Shown in pieces: positions 6,629 to 15,559 of a stretch of DNA of 64,000 nucleotides; position 1 is the stretch's first letter, and each line of letters begins with the position of its first letter. The DNA comes from Chryseobacterium sp. OSA05B. Its GTDB lineage: Bacteria > Bacteroidota > Bacteroidia > Flavobacteriales > Weeksellaceae. A program made the position numbers and the translations under genes. The notes under the pieces are model-generated. The model was not told the DNA's origin and made no database searches. It saw only the letters and a list, made by a program, of their open reading frames with translations. Location: positions 434,001 through 498,000 of the forward strand of contig NZ_JAHXYH010000003.1 of NCBI RefSeq assembly GCF_019970065.1, read 5' to 3'.

Positions 6629-8992
6629 ATGACCAACACAAAACTTCTGCTTACGGCACTTGCCTTCGGTATGCTATCCGGCACGGTAACTGCGCAACAA
6701 TTTACACTGAGCGGAAGTGTAATGAATGGTTTTCATGAACAGCTCCGAAATACGGATTTACTGTTAAAGAATAAACGAAATCAAAGTATCATCAATGCAC
6801 AGACTGATACTTCTGGTAAATTTAAAATACGCTTAGATAAAGGAGCCTACACCCTTTTGATTACTCAGTTAGGAAAAAAGTATTACGAAAAGTCAATTGA
6901 GCTGAACGGGGATCTTGATTTGGGTATCATTACCATCAACAATGACATTTTACTGGAAGGTGTGGTGCTCAACGGACAGAAACAACTTATTGAAAGAAAA
7001 ACAGACCGTCTCATCTTTAATGTTGAAAAATCTGCGTTTGCCACTGGTGGAAACGGACTGGACGCCATCACTGTAACCCCTGGCCTTCAGGTAACCAATG
7101 AAACCATCACCATGCTCGGAAAAAGCGGAATGGGAGTAATGATCGACGGAAGAATCATGAATATGACAGGAGATGCGCTCATAAGTTATTTAAAAAGTAT
7201 TCCCAGCAGCGACATTAAAAGTATTGAAGTCATCACCAATCCCCCATCCAAATACAGTGCTGAAGGTAACAGCGGATTGGTTAATATCATTTTAAAAAAA
7301 TCAAGGACGGATAATTGGTCGTCCACACTTACAACCAGTTACCAGCAGGGAAAATATGCACAGCAGTCTTCCTCGGCCAATCTTAATTATAAAAAGAACA
7401 AGCTTTCTTTATTTTCAAACTTGAATTACAGCTATGGAAAGTATTATGGGCAGGAAGAACTGGAGATAAAATATCCTGAAACCTACTGGCATTCTGACAA
7501 GCAGTATCAATATAAAATAAATGCTCTGTCCGGACGAATTGCTCTTGATTATGATATCTCAAAGCATCTTCAGATCGGTGCCATGTACAACGGAAGCCTC
7601 AGCCAGCCTATTACGGAAGACTTTGATTCATCTCTGGAAAAAAAGCCTGCTGCAACCAACCGGTATTATACTGTGGGCAGAACGGCGAGAAAAAGGCAGT
7701 TGCACACCGTCAATTTTCATACGGTGTACAAAATAGACTCTTTAGGAAAACAGCTGAATGCAGATTTTGATTTTTTCACTTATAAAGACAACAGTGACCG
7801 AAATTTTAATCTATACTCAAATAATAATGCAAGTGTTGAGGGCAGAAATCAAAACAATGCTTTTCAAGATATAGAGAACTACTCTGTAAATCTTGATATG
7901 GATCATCCGCTAAAATTCATCAAACTGAACTACGGCACAAGATTTTCTTTTTCGAAAACAGTTAATGATCTTTATTCAGATCTGCAGCAGGTAGGTTTTG
8001 TACAGCAGGATCGTTTTACGTATCAGGAAAATACACAGGCTCTTTTCTTTTCCGGTGAAAAGGAAATGGGCAGAAAAAAGAACTGGTCTGCCAAAGTAGG
8101 CCTGAGAATTGAAAATACGCAACTGGAATCTGAAAATGTTTTTATTCAGAATAAAAATAATACCGACTATCTGAAGTTTTTTCCAACAGCATACCTTCAG
8201 TATAAACCCACTGAGAATAATACCATTTCACTGGATTACGGTAAGAGGATTTCCAGACCCTCATTTACCAATCTGAATCCTTTCCGGATCTACGGCAGTC
8301 CGTTTAGCTATTGGGAGGGGAATCCATCATTAATGCCGTCCTACACGCACAATATTGAACTGAACTATATCTATAAAGACTATCTGCAAAGTGTTTTATA
8401 TTATGAAAAGATTGACGATATGTTTGGGGGTATTGTGTTATTAAATAATGACAATGTTACCCAGCGCATCACGCAGCTTAATTATGCAGAGGGACAGACT
8501 TATGGACTCAGACAAACCTACGTCTATAAAAAAAAGAAATGGCTGGAAAGTTATATCACAGGGTATCTGGGGTATCAAAAAGCAAAATCAAACATCTATC
8601 CTTTAACTCCGAAGGAAATGGAAGGATTTTTCAGCATGATCTCTATTTCCGGAAACTTTTTAATCAGTAAAACTATCAGTACAGGCTTTAATTTACTGCA
8701 TAGATTCCCTAATAAATCTATAGATCTGGTTGAAAATAAGACCAATACTCTTTTAGATTTTTATTTTAAAGCTAAACTTTGGAATAAGCTCGGACTTGTA
8801 TTATCTATTAATAATATACTTAAAGAATATCAATTTAATTCTACCTCTGAACGAAGCGGCAATACCACTTATACAAACGGATATTACGATTCAAGATATT
8901 TCAGATTATCGCTCAACTATTCCTTTGGAGGGCAGCTCAATGTCAATCAGAGAAGCTTCAGAAATCAGGAAGAGCGAAGTAGAACCAACTGA
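6629..8992 (+). CDS. Outer-membrane beta-barrel (TonB-receptor-like) protein
   Basis: 787 residues. Signal peptide MTNTKLLLTALAFGMLSGTVTA is followed by a carboxypeptidase-regulatory-like beta-sandwich (about 25-110; TDTSGKFKIRLDKGAYTLLI), a plug-like segment (about 115-225; GGNGLDAITVTPGLQV, IKSIEVITNPPSKYSAEGNSGLVNIILKK), then a long barrel with alternating aromatic strands ending FRLSLNYSFGGQ. This architecture matches the 'outer membrane protein beta-barrel family' relatives of TonB-dependent receptors. I see no clear TonB box. It is first in the row barrel-precursor-rSAM-ABC, so it may take up or release the modified peptide across the outer membrane; that role is inference from context. 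Confidence 0.85.
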   Translation: MTNTKLLLTALAFGMLSGTVTAQQFTLSGSVMNGFHEQLRNTDLLLKNKRNQSIINAQTDTSGKFKIRLDKGAYTLLITQLGKKYYEKSIELNGDLDLGIITINNDILLEGVVLNGQKQLIERKTDRLIFNVEKSAFATGGNGLDAITVTPGLQVTNETITMLGKSGMGVMIDGRIMNMTGDALISYLKSIPSSDIKSIEVITNPPSKYSAEGNSGLVNIILKKSRTDNWSSTLTTSYQQGKYAQQSSSANLNYKKNKLSLFSNLNYSYGKYYGQEELEIKYPETYWHSDKQYQYKINALSGRIALDYDISKHLQIGAMYNGSLSQPITEDFDSSLEKKPAATNRYYTVGRTARKRQLHTVNFHTVYKIDSLGKQLNADFDFFTYKDNSDRNFNLYSNNNASVEGRNQNNAFQDIENYSVNLDMDHPLKFIKLNYGTRFSFSKTVNDLYSDLQQVGFVQQDRFTYQENTQALFFSGEKEMGRKKNWSAKVGLRIENTQLESENVFIQNKNNTDYLKFFPTAYLQYKPTENNTISLDYGKRISRPSFTNLNPFRIYGSPFSYWEGNPSLMPSYTHNIELNYIYKDYLQSVLYYEKIDDMFGGIVLLNNDNVTQRITQLNYAEGQTYGLRQTYVYKKKKWLESYITGYLGYQKAKSNIYPLTPKEMEGFFSMISISGNFLISKTISTGFNLLHRFPNKSIDLVENKTNTLLDFYFKAKLWNKLGLVLSINNILKEYQFNSTSERSGNTTYTNGYYDSRYFRLSLNYSFGGQLNVNQRSFRNQEERSRTN

Positions 8993-9115
8993 TTTGTCAT
9001 TCATCAGTGTAATGGCCATACCCTGAATGAATTATAAATATGCTTGCAAGCAAAGTCCAATAAACGGTTAATGACTTTAAATATTTACCGCATACTAATT
9101 ACAAATATTATTATC

Positions 9116-9340
9116 ATGAAATCAACAAACGAAAACAAATTTGACATTGCAAAATTTACTCAGGAAAACGAAACAGCAAAAGGAGGCTTCTCAAAAGCAT
9201 TAGGAGGTACTAATGCAGGATTTGCCAATGCCGGAACAAACCTTGGAAACTGCCCCGTAACAAACAGTGGAAACTGCGTAGCAGGATGTGGCGGAACTAC
9301 TCAGCCAACTCATCCGACGCTTCCAACTACAACTTTATAG
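9116..9340 (+). CDS. Candidate RiPP precursor peptide with Gly-Gly leader
   Basis: 74 residues. I chose the Met at 9116 (MKSTNENKFDIAKFTQ); an in-frame upstream extension of 24 residues is not peptide-like. A polar helical leader (residues 1-22) ends in AKGG (Gly23-24) and a second LGG (Gly30-31) follows, both fitting double-glycine cleavage by a C39 peptidase. The remainder is rich in Gly, Asn, Ala and Thr, with three Cys (46, 54, 58) in the pattern C-x7-C-x3-C, twice in the context GNC, and a Pro/Thr tail (TTQPTHPTLPTTTL). A radical SAM/SPASM gene and a C39 ABC exporter follow directly. The mature product and its cross-links are unknown. Confidence 0.8.
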   Translation: MKSTNENKFDIAKFTQENETAKGGFSKALGGTNAGFANAGTNLGNCPVTNSGNCVAGCGGTTQPTHPTLPTTTL

Positions 9341-9359
9341 TAAGTAATACTTTCTGTAG

Positions 9360-9389
9360 ACTAAAGGGCATTAGTGCCCTTTAGTTTTT
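9360..9389 (+). terminator. Terminator/attenuator between precursor and maturase genes
   Basis: Perfect 11-base arms ACTAAAGGGCA (9360-9370) and TGCCCTTTAGT (9375-9385) with loop TTAG, followed by a T-run. It lies 20 bases after the precursor stop and 23 bases before the rSAM ATG. Partial read-through would make more precursor mRNA than enzyme mRNA, a common arrangement in peptide clusters. Confidence 0.85.
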
Positions 9390-9411
9390 AATCAAAAAAA
9401 ACTAACTCACT

Positions 9412-10728
9412 ATGAAATACAGCCAATTCAACTCAATTGTACCGTTCAATAATCAGTACGCCCTGTTCAATTCCTTTGAGAAAAAAGTTATTCTTTTAGA
9501 GCCTGAACTTAAGGAACTTCTGGAAGCAGGAAAAAGAGACGGCATCGATGAACTTTCTGAAATACATCCTGATTTCTACGATTATCTGAAAGAAGAGTAT
9601 TTTCTTATCGATGAACATATTAATGAAGTTCAAAAGGTGAAGGAGGTATCAAAAAAAATTGACAACAATCCCAATATGTTTTTTTTGATTGTAAATCCTA
9701 CCATGAATTGTAATTTCAAATGCTGGTATTGCTATGAAACCCATATTAAAAAATCAAGGTTAGAGGAAACCGTACTGGACTCTGTCAATAAATTTATCAC
9801 AAAAACAGTTTCCCAGGAATCTATCAAGGACTTTACCCTGTCTTTTTTTGGTGGTGAGCCTCTGTTATATTTTAACAGGAACGTAACCCCAATGATTGAT
9901 CATCTTGTACAGGAATGCAGAAAATATGATACCACGTTCAATATTGCATTTACTACCAACGGATATCTTCTGAATGATGAATTCATCAACTATTTTGTTG
10001 ACAGAAACCTTGAAGCGGGCCTTCAAATCACATTTGACGGTTACGGCGAAGAACATGATAAAGTACGCTTTGTGAATAAGACCAGAGGCAGTTACCATGA
10101 GATTGTGAGCAATATCAAAAACCTTCTCAAATATGATAACTTTTTCGTTCGTGCAAGAATTAATTATACCCACGAAAACATCCACAACTGCTTTAAAATC
10201 GTTGATGAGTTTTCTTACTTAACTGAAGAAGAGAAAAAAAGAAAATTGCTTTTCGACTTTCACAGAGTCTGGCAGGATGATGAAACTGATAATACCAATG
10301 TAGTCGCAGATGAGAATGCCGAAAAAATGCAAACCAAAGGATTTAATACCAAAGTGATGTACTCCATCAACAATGTTCAGGATCCTTGTTATGCTGACAA
10401 AAGAAACAGCGCAACCATCAATTATAATGGTGATTTATATAAATGTACCGCCAGAGATTTCCTGTCTAAAAACAGAGTCGGATATCTTACTCAGGACGGA
10501 GATCTTGTTTGGGAAAACAATCATCTTGAGCGCCGGATGGAGGCTAAATTTAAAAATAAGCCATGCCTGCAATGCAGATTATTGCCATTATGCAACGGCG
10601 GATGCAGCCAACATGCAGTAGAACACCAGGAAATAGGTGACGAATACTGTATTTACAATGGCGACGAAAACGAAAAAGATAAAGTAGTACTCAGTAAAAT
10701 AGAAGAAATAGTGAATGCGTTGGCCTAG
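9412..10728 (+). CDS. Radical SAM/SPASM peptide maturase
   Basis: 438 residues. The [4Fe-4S]-SAM motif is C100-x3-C104-x2-C107 (MNCNFKCWYCYE), followed by the GGEP motif (SFFGGEPLL) typical of the core barrel. The C-terminus holds a SPASM domain with cysteines at about 326, 345, 385, 388, 394, 398 and 413 (CLQCRLLPLCNGGC), enough for two auxiliary clusters. Residues 1-95 precede the barrel and could form a leader-recognition region. SPASM enzymes install thioether or carbon cross-links on ribosomal peptides (family knowledge); the substrate here should be the adjacent Cys-containing precursor. The gene overlaps the start of the ABC exporter by 14 bases, so translation is probably coupled. Confidence 0.92.
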   Translation: MKYSQFNSIVPFNNQYALFNSFEKKVILLEPELKELLEAGKRDGIDELSEIHPDFYDYLKEEYFLIDEHINEVQKVKEVSKKIDNNPNMFFLIVNPTMNCNFKCWYCYETHIKKSRLEETVLDSVNKFITKTVSQESIKDFTLSFFGGEPLLYFNRNVTPMIDHLVQECRKYDTTFNIAFTTNGYLLNDEFINYFVDRNLEAGLQITFDGYGEEHDKVRFVNKTRGSYHEIVSNIKNLLKYDNFFVRARINYTHENIHNCFKIVDEFSYLTEEEKKRKLLFDFHRVWQDDETDNTNVVADENAEKMQTKGFNTKVMYSINNVQDPCYADKRNSATINYNGDLYKCTARDFLSKNRVGYLTQDGDLVWENNHLERRMEAKFKNKPCLQCRLLPLCNGGCSQHAVEHQEIGDEYCIYNGDENEKDKVVLSKIEEIVNALA

Positions 10729-12925
10729 AAATAAATTTGCATTTTACCATCAGCTGCAAAGCACAGATTGCGCAGCAGCATGTCTTGCCATGATTCTTAG
10801 TTATCATGGTAAAAAAAAATATTCCTTTTCTTTTGTAAAATCTTTATTTGAATTTACACGCATCGGGGTTTCCGTGGATGATCTGGTGGCCGCTTCAAAC
10901 AAAGCCGGCCTAAACTCCACTCCCGTACAAGTAACTATTTCTAATTTAAAGGAAATTCCGCTGCCCGTTATCTTATTCTGGAAACAGGATCACTTTGTGG
11001 TACTTGAAAATATTACAGAGAAAAACAATCAAAGTACTTACTTTCTGGCAGATCCGGCCTACGGAAGAATTAAGCTGGATGAAGAAGGCTTCTCCAATGA
11101 ATGGCGCGGAACCGGAGAAAAAGGCATCCTGATTTATTCTGAAAAAAATCCGGACTGGGAAGGAAAACTCCCGGTAGACCAACCTGAAAGCTTTTTAAAA
11201 TCCGGGTTTTTCCAGGAAGCAATTAACTATATCAAAGCCCGTAAAGGAAGCTATCTTCTGGCCATCCTTTTAATCATTGTGGGATTGGTGATCAACAGCT
11301 GTATTCCTTTTGTTTTTAAAAATATTATTGATGAAGGTATACTTCAGAAAAACTCCAACCTTATTCTTTTATTGCTGGCATCACAGCTCGTGCTCTTTAT
11401 TTCAAGCTTTCTAAGTGATTTTTTCAGTAACCTTTTACTGACTAAAATCAATTTTAATTTAAGTATTTCACTTAAAAGCAATCTCCTGAAAAAACTGATG
11501 AATCTACCTATCCGGTATTTTGACACAAGATTAAATACGGAAACCCTTCAGCGGATCAATGACCAGCAGAAAATCCAGAACTATGTTACGTGGAAAGGTG
11601 TTGACTTTCTAATCAGTATCCTGAACATTTTATTATTTGGAGGGATCCTGTTTTATTTCAGTCAGTGGGTATTTATTGTTTATCTGATCCTATCTGTCAT
11701 GAGCGTTGCATGGATCTTTCTGTTTCTTAAAAAACGGGCCATTCTTGAATATGCTTTATTTCTGAGACAATCTGAAAACAGCAACCATATTTATGAATTC
11801 ATCATGAATATGCCGGAGATAAAAGTAAATAACGCTCAAAATTTTTCGATCAATAAAATCCTGGCAATCCAGCAGAAACTTAATTTCATAGAATTGAACT
11901 CCCTGTTTCTGAATATGTACCAGCTGGTAGGTGTGAATTTTTTATCCAAACTTAAAGAGATCACAGCTATCGGTATTTGTGCGATTCTGATCATGGATGG
12001 GAAAATGAGTTTAGGCGTTTTGATGAGTATTTCCTATGTGATCGGGCAGCTCTCTTCTCCTATCAACAGACTTGTGAGTCTGGTCAAGGATACCCAGGAT
12101 GCCGAAATTGCCTCTAAAAGAATCGGTGAAATTTATAATGAACAGGAGGAAAACGTAGCCAGAACCGTGAATCTTACGACACAGATTAATACACTTTCTA
12201 TCAATAATATTTCTTTCAAATATGCCGGGAATTTCAATCCTTTTGTTTTAAATGATATCAATTTCAAAGTTCTTCCCAACAAAGTTACAGCCATCGTAGG
12301 TTCCAGTGGAAGCGGTAAAACCACCTTGCTTAAAATATTACTGGCCTACTACCCTGTCACCTCCGGAAAAGTATTGTTGAACGGAATGAATCTTAATGAT
12401 ATCTATGCAGATCAATGGCGGAAAAGATGTGGTATTGTTCTTCAGGACGGACATATATTCAGTGGTACGCTCGCTGAAAACATTGCTTTCACTGAAGATA
12501 AAATTGATCCTGACCGACTAGCCGAAGCAGCACGAATTGCATGTATTGATTCGTTTATAGAATCACTTCCCATGGGTTACAATACCAAAGTCGGAAATAT
12601 TGGGATTCAGTTAAGCGGCGGGCAGAAACAGCGTATTTTGATTGCCAGAGCAGTATATAAAGATCCCGAATTTTTATTTTTGGACGAAGCTACTTCAGCA
12701 CTCGATGCTGAAAACGAAAAGCAGATTTACAATAATCTTCAGTCTTTTTTTGAAGGAAGAACCGTTGTTGTTATAGCACACCGGCTGTCAACCGTCAAGA
12801 ATGCAGACCAGATCATCGTTCTGAAAAACGGAAAGATTGCAGAAGTAGGCAATCATTATAAACTGGTGGATACAAAAAATGAATATTTTAATCTCGTCAG
12901 AAATCAACTGGAACTGGGTAATTAG
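10715..12925 (+). CDS. C39-peptidase-containing ABC exporter (PCAT type)
   Basis: 736 residues, three parts in order. First, an N-terminal C39 cysteine peptidase (1-125) with Gln/Cys19 in QSTDCAAACLAMI, His93 in QDHFVVLE and Asp113 in LADPAYG, so the triad looks intact. Second, a six-helix transmembrane domain (about 170-450). Third, an ATPase domain with Walker A SSGSGKTTL (about 530), signature LSGGQKQR (about 631) and Walker B FLFLDEATSALD (about 655). Such proteins cut leaders after Gly-Gly and export the cargo across the inner membrane. It overlaps the rSAM gene by 14 bases. No membrane-fusion (HlyD) partner is nearby, which is unusual for a Gram-negative cluster. It ends in a strong terminator. 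Confidence 0.95.
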   Translation: MRWPRNKFAFYHQLQSTDCAAACLAMILSYHGKKKYSFSFVKSLFEFTRIGVSVDDLVAASNKAGLNSTPVQVTISNLKEIPLPVILFWKQDHFVVLENITEKNNQSTYFLADPAYGRIKLDEEGFSNEWRGTGEKGILIYSEKNPDWEGKLPVDQPESFLKSGFFQEAINYIKARKGSYLLAILLIIVGLVINSCIPFVFKNIIDEGILQKNSNLILLLLASQLVLFISSFLSDFFSNLLLTKINFNLSISLKSNLLKKLMNLPIRYFDTRLNTETLQRINDQQKIQNYVTWKGVDFLISILNILLFGGILFYFSQWVFIVYLILSVMSVAWIFLFLKKRAILEYALFLRQSENSNHIYEFIMNMPEIKVNNAQNFSINKILAIQQKLNFIELNSLFLNMYQLVGVNFLSKLKEITAIGICAILIMDGKMSLGVLMSISYVIGQLSSPINRLVSLVKDTQDAEIASKRIGEIYNEQEENVARTVNLTTQINTLSINNISFKYAGNFNPFVLNDINFKVLPNKVTAIVGSSGSGKTTLLKILLAYYPVTSGKVLLNGMNLNDIYADQWRKRCGIVLQDGHIFSGTLAENIAFTEDKIDPDRLAEAARIACIDSFIESLPMGYNTKVGNIGIQLSGGQKQRILIARAVYKDPEFLFLDEATSALDAENEKQIYNNLQSFFEGRTVVVIAHRLSTVKNADQIIVLKNGKIAEVGNHYKLVDTKNEYFNLVRNQLELGN

Positions 12926-12959
12926 ACCTAATGAATATTTCTATCCCACAAAATAATAC

Positions 12960-12996
12960 AATAAAGCCCGTGATTTTTATAATGACGGGCTTTATT
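12960..12996. terminator. Bidirectional terminator between exporter and mreB
   Basis: Arms AATAAAGCCCGT (12960-12971) and ACGGGCTTTATT (12985-12996) are perfectly complementary over 12 bases with a 13-base loop. A-rich left and T-rich right sides serve both convergent genes. Confidence 0.85.
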
Positions 12997-13029
12997 CAAC
13001 AAATCTCTTCGAGTAGCTACATTGAAATG

Positions 13030-14055
13030 CTACTTGATAAGAAATCTGAACTTATTAATATTTTTAAGCGCAATCCCGGTTCCACGAACAACAGCCCTCA
13101 ACGGATCTTCTGCCACACAAACCGGCAATCCCGTTTTCAGGTGAATCCTGTCTGCCAGACCATTCAGTAATGCGCCTCCTCCGGCAAGGAAAATACCCGT
13201 TTTATAGATATCCGATGCCAATTCCGGCGGCGTAATGGCAAGCGTTTCCATGATCGCATCTTCTATTCTCATTATAGATTTATCAATGGCTTTGAACACT
13301 TCCTTGTAGCTGACCATAATTTCTTTTGGCTTACCCGTGATCAGGTCTCTACCCTGTACGGGGATATCTTCAAGAGGAAAATCAAGTTCTTCCAGTGCCG
13401 AACCTATTTCAATTTTTATTCTTTCCGCCGTTCTTTCCCCGATATCCAGATTATACTGGGATCTGATAAAGTAGGCAATATCATTGGTGAAAACATCGCC
13501 TGCAATTTTCAACGATCTGTCGCAGACAATTCCCCCCAGCGCAATGACGGCAATTTCAGTAGTTCCTCCACCTATATCAACAATCATGTTTCCTTCAGGA
13601 TTTTCAACATCGATACCGGCTCCGATAGCAGCAGCCATAGGTTCATAGATCAGTTTTACTTCCTTCGCATTTACCTTCAATGCCGAGTCTTTAACCGCTC
13701 TTTTCTCTACTTCCGTAATCCCTGAAGGAATACAGATGACAATTCTAAGAGCCGGCTGCATAAACTTTCCTCCAATATCCGGAATCTGCTTAATAAATTC
13801 CTTAATCATATGTTCAGATGCATGAAAATCTGCGATAACCCCGTCTTTTAAAGGACGTATCGTTTTAATATTTTCGTGGGTTTTCCCCTGCATAAGCTTC
13901 GCCTGTGTCCCTACTGCAATAGGTTTTCCTGTTGTCCGATCAATAGCAACAATAGAGGGTTCGTCTATGACAATCTTATTGTTGTATATGATCAGGGTAT
14001 TAGCAGTTCCAAGATCAATCGCAATCTCCCGTGTAAACATATCAAACAATCCCAT
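13030..14055 (-). CDS. mreB: Rod-shape-determining protein MreB
   Basis: Bacterial actin homologue of 341 residues that forms membrane-associated filaments and places the elongation machinery. Visible nucleotide-binding motifs: phosphate-1 IDLGTANTLIIY near residue 15, phosphate-2 MIVDIGGGTTEIAV near 160, adenosine motif FLAGGGALLNGL near 290. The amphipathic N-terminus MGLFDMFT is the membrane anchor of the family. Length is normal. The usual mreC/mreD partners are absent on either side, so this may be a second, unlinked copy; the other copy would be outside the window. It converges on the peptide exporter gene and shares its terminator. Confidence 0.92.
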   Translation of the reverse strand: MGLFDMFTREIAIDLGTANTLIIYNNKIVIDEPSIVAIDRTTGKPIAVGTQAKLMQGKTHENIKTIRPLKDGVIADFHASEHMIKEFIKQIPDIGGKFMQPALRIVICIPSGITEVEKRAVKDSALKVNAKEVKLIYEPMAAAIGAGIDVENPEGNMIVDIGGGTTEIAVIALGGIVCDRSLKIAGDVFTNDIAYFIRSQYNLDIGERTAERIKIEIGSALEELDFPLEDIPVQGRDLITGKPKEIMVSYKEVFKAIDKSIMRIEDAIMETLAITPPELASDIYKTGIFLAGGGALLNGLADRIHLKTGLPVCVAEDPLRAVVRGTGIALKNINKFRFLIK

Positions 14056-14483
14056 ATTCCATTATTTTATTGACCGCAAAAGTACGCTATTACTGAGGAT
14101 ATCGGTGGCCGCAGAAATTATAATTAGAGTTAAACTTAAGTTAAAGTATAGGCAAAGGATGATGAATGCTGAATTTTTCTATCGCAAAGAATCTCTATCT
14201 TTTTATGCTTAATCAATTTTTAAGTTAATATATTACCCACATGAAGCGAATGTAAAGTTGTATGAAAATCTTTGAATTTCTACGGGTTGAACCTCTTACT
14301 ATTTATCCATTAATCGATTGCATCTTTCCTGCATGAATTCCTGTAAGCCTGTAAACTGACTCCATGGGTTGGCTGTAGCGGATTCGGGGAGCTGTCAGTA
14401 AATCCTATGCAAAATAAATCCCCTGTACTATCAGAGTATTACAGGGGTGCAATTTAATATTAAAAAAAAACAGGTCTTTTGAC
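14056..14483. other. Intergenic region between mreB and hemH
   Basis: 428 bases containing the mreB promoter region and, at 14420-14447, the hemH terminator. Short open frames occur on the plus strand but lack any protein-like composition. No other structure was seen. Confidence 0.5.
14420..14447 (-). terminator. Terminator downstream of hemH
   Basis: Arms CCCCTGTA (14420-14427) and TACAGGGG (14440-14447), loop 12 bases. On the minus strand the stem is followed by ATTTATTTT. It lies 37 bases beyond the hemH stop codon. Confidence 0.7.
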
Positions 14484-15512
14484 TTAAACCAAATAAAACT
14501 CTTTAAGTTTTTCCTCACATAGTTCTTTTACAACTTCTATCCACCGGTCTTCATCATTCAGACAGGGAATATAGTGGAAGTTCTCTCCTCCCGCATGCAA
14601 AAACTGCTCTTTTCCTTCTACTGAAATTTCTTCCAGGGTTTCAAGGCAGTCTGACACAAAAGCTGGACAAACGATAGCGAGGTTTTTGACGCCTTTAGCG
14701 GGAATTGTTTCTAAAGTTTCGTCTGTATAAGGTTCCATCCATTTATCCTTCCCCAGCCTGGACTGGAAAGAAACGATTGTTTTTTCTCTCGGCAGTCCGA
14801 GCTTTTCAATCACTTTTTTAGTGGTATCAAAACATTGGTGGCGGTAGCAAAACTGATGGCTCGGATTGGTTTCTCTTGAGCAGCAGTCATTGAGATTACA
14901 GGTCTTGGTAGGGTCTGTTTTGAAAATATGCCTTTCGGGAACGCCGTGATAGGAAAACTGCAAAGCATCAAAATTTTCAGGAAGCTTCTCTCTGATGCTT
15001 TCCGCCAGGCAATTGATGTAAATATCCCTATTATAAAACGGCTGGATATAATTGATCTTCACCTCCGGAAATTTCTTTTTTCTTACTTCTTCCGCTTTTT
15101 CTATGACAGATTCCGTTGTACTCATCGCATATTGCGGATACAGTGGGAACAGTACGATTTCGGAGACGCCTTGATCCACCAGTTTCCGGATTCCGTTTTC
15201 AATGCTGGGCTGAGCATATCTCATCCCTATTTCCACAGGAATATCTACAATTTTCTGAAGTTTTTCCTGCACTTTTTCAGTGATCACAATAAGCGGAGAA
15301 CCTTTATCCGTCCAAACCGTTTTATAGGCTTCCGCAGATTTTGCAGGTCTCGTATTGAGAATAATACCCTGAACAAGAAGGGCACGGAAAATCCAGCGAT
15401 AATCTATCACCCTCTCATCCATCAGGAATTCGTCAAGATATTCCCTTACATCCTTTACCGCTGTGGATCTTGGCGACCCAAGATTTACCAATAAAATTCC
15501 TTTTTTAGCCAA
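14484..15512 (-). CDS. hemH: Ferrochelatase
   Basis: Inserts Fe(II) into protoporphyrin IX, last step of haem synthesis. 342 residues, normal length. N-terminal GILLVNLGSPRS is the family start; FSYHGVPERH (catalytic His near 189) and the conserved VSFQSRLGKDKWMEPYT block with LAIVCPAFVSDCLETLEEI complete the signature. Several Cys in TCNLNDCC...CYRHQC lie between the two halves. It is third in a minus-strand unit MarR-photolyase-hemH, with 47 bases after the photolyase stop. The link to photolyase suggests light or oxidative-stress control, because porphyrins and haem intermediates are photosensitisers (inference). Confidence 0.95.
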   Translation of the reverse strand: MAKKGILLVNLGSPRSTAVKDVREYLDEFLMDERVIDYRWIFRALLVQGIILNTRPAKSAEAYKTVWTDKGSPLIVITEKVQEKLQKIVDIPVEIGMRYAQPSIENGIRKLVDQGVSEIVLFPLYPQYAMSTTESVIEKAEEVRKKKFPEVKINYIQPFYNRDIYINCLAESIREKLPENFDALQFSYHGVPERHIFKTDPTKTCNLNDCCSRETNPSHQFCYRHQCFDTTKKVIEKLGLPREKTIVSFQSRLGKDKWMEPYTDETLETIPAKGVKNLAIVCPAFVSDCLETLEEISVEGKEQFLHAGGENFHYIPCLNDEDRWIEVVKELCEEKLKEFYLV

Positions 15513-15559
15513 TGTTCTTTATTTTAGTTATGAATCATTTATAATATCCGGTCAAATAC

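Noticed and set aside
9044..9115. Upstream in-frame extension of the precursor (24 residues)
   Set aside because: Hydrophobic/irregular sequence (LNIYRILITNIII) unlike a RiPP leader; the Met at 9116 gives the normal polar helical leader.
14928..15494. Open frame of 188 codons opposite hemH
   Set aside because: Shadow of ferrochelatase; no motif and no promoter or terminator.
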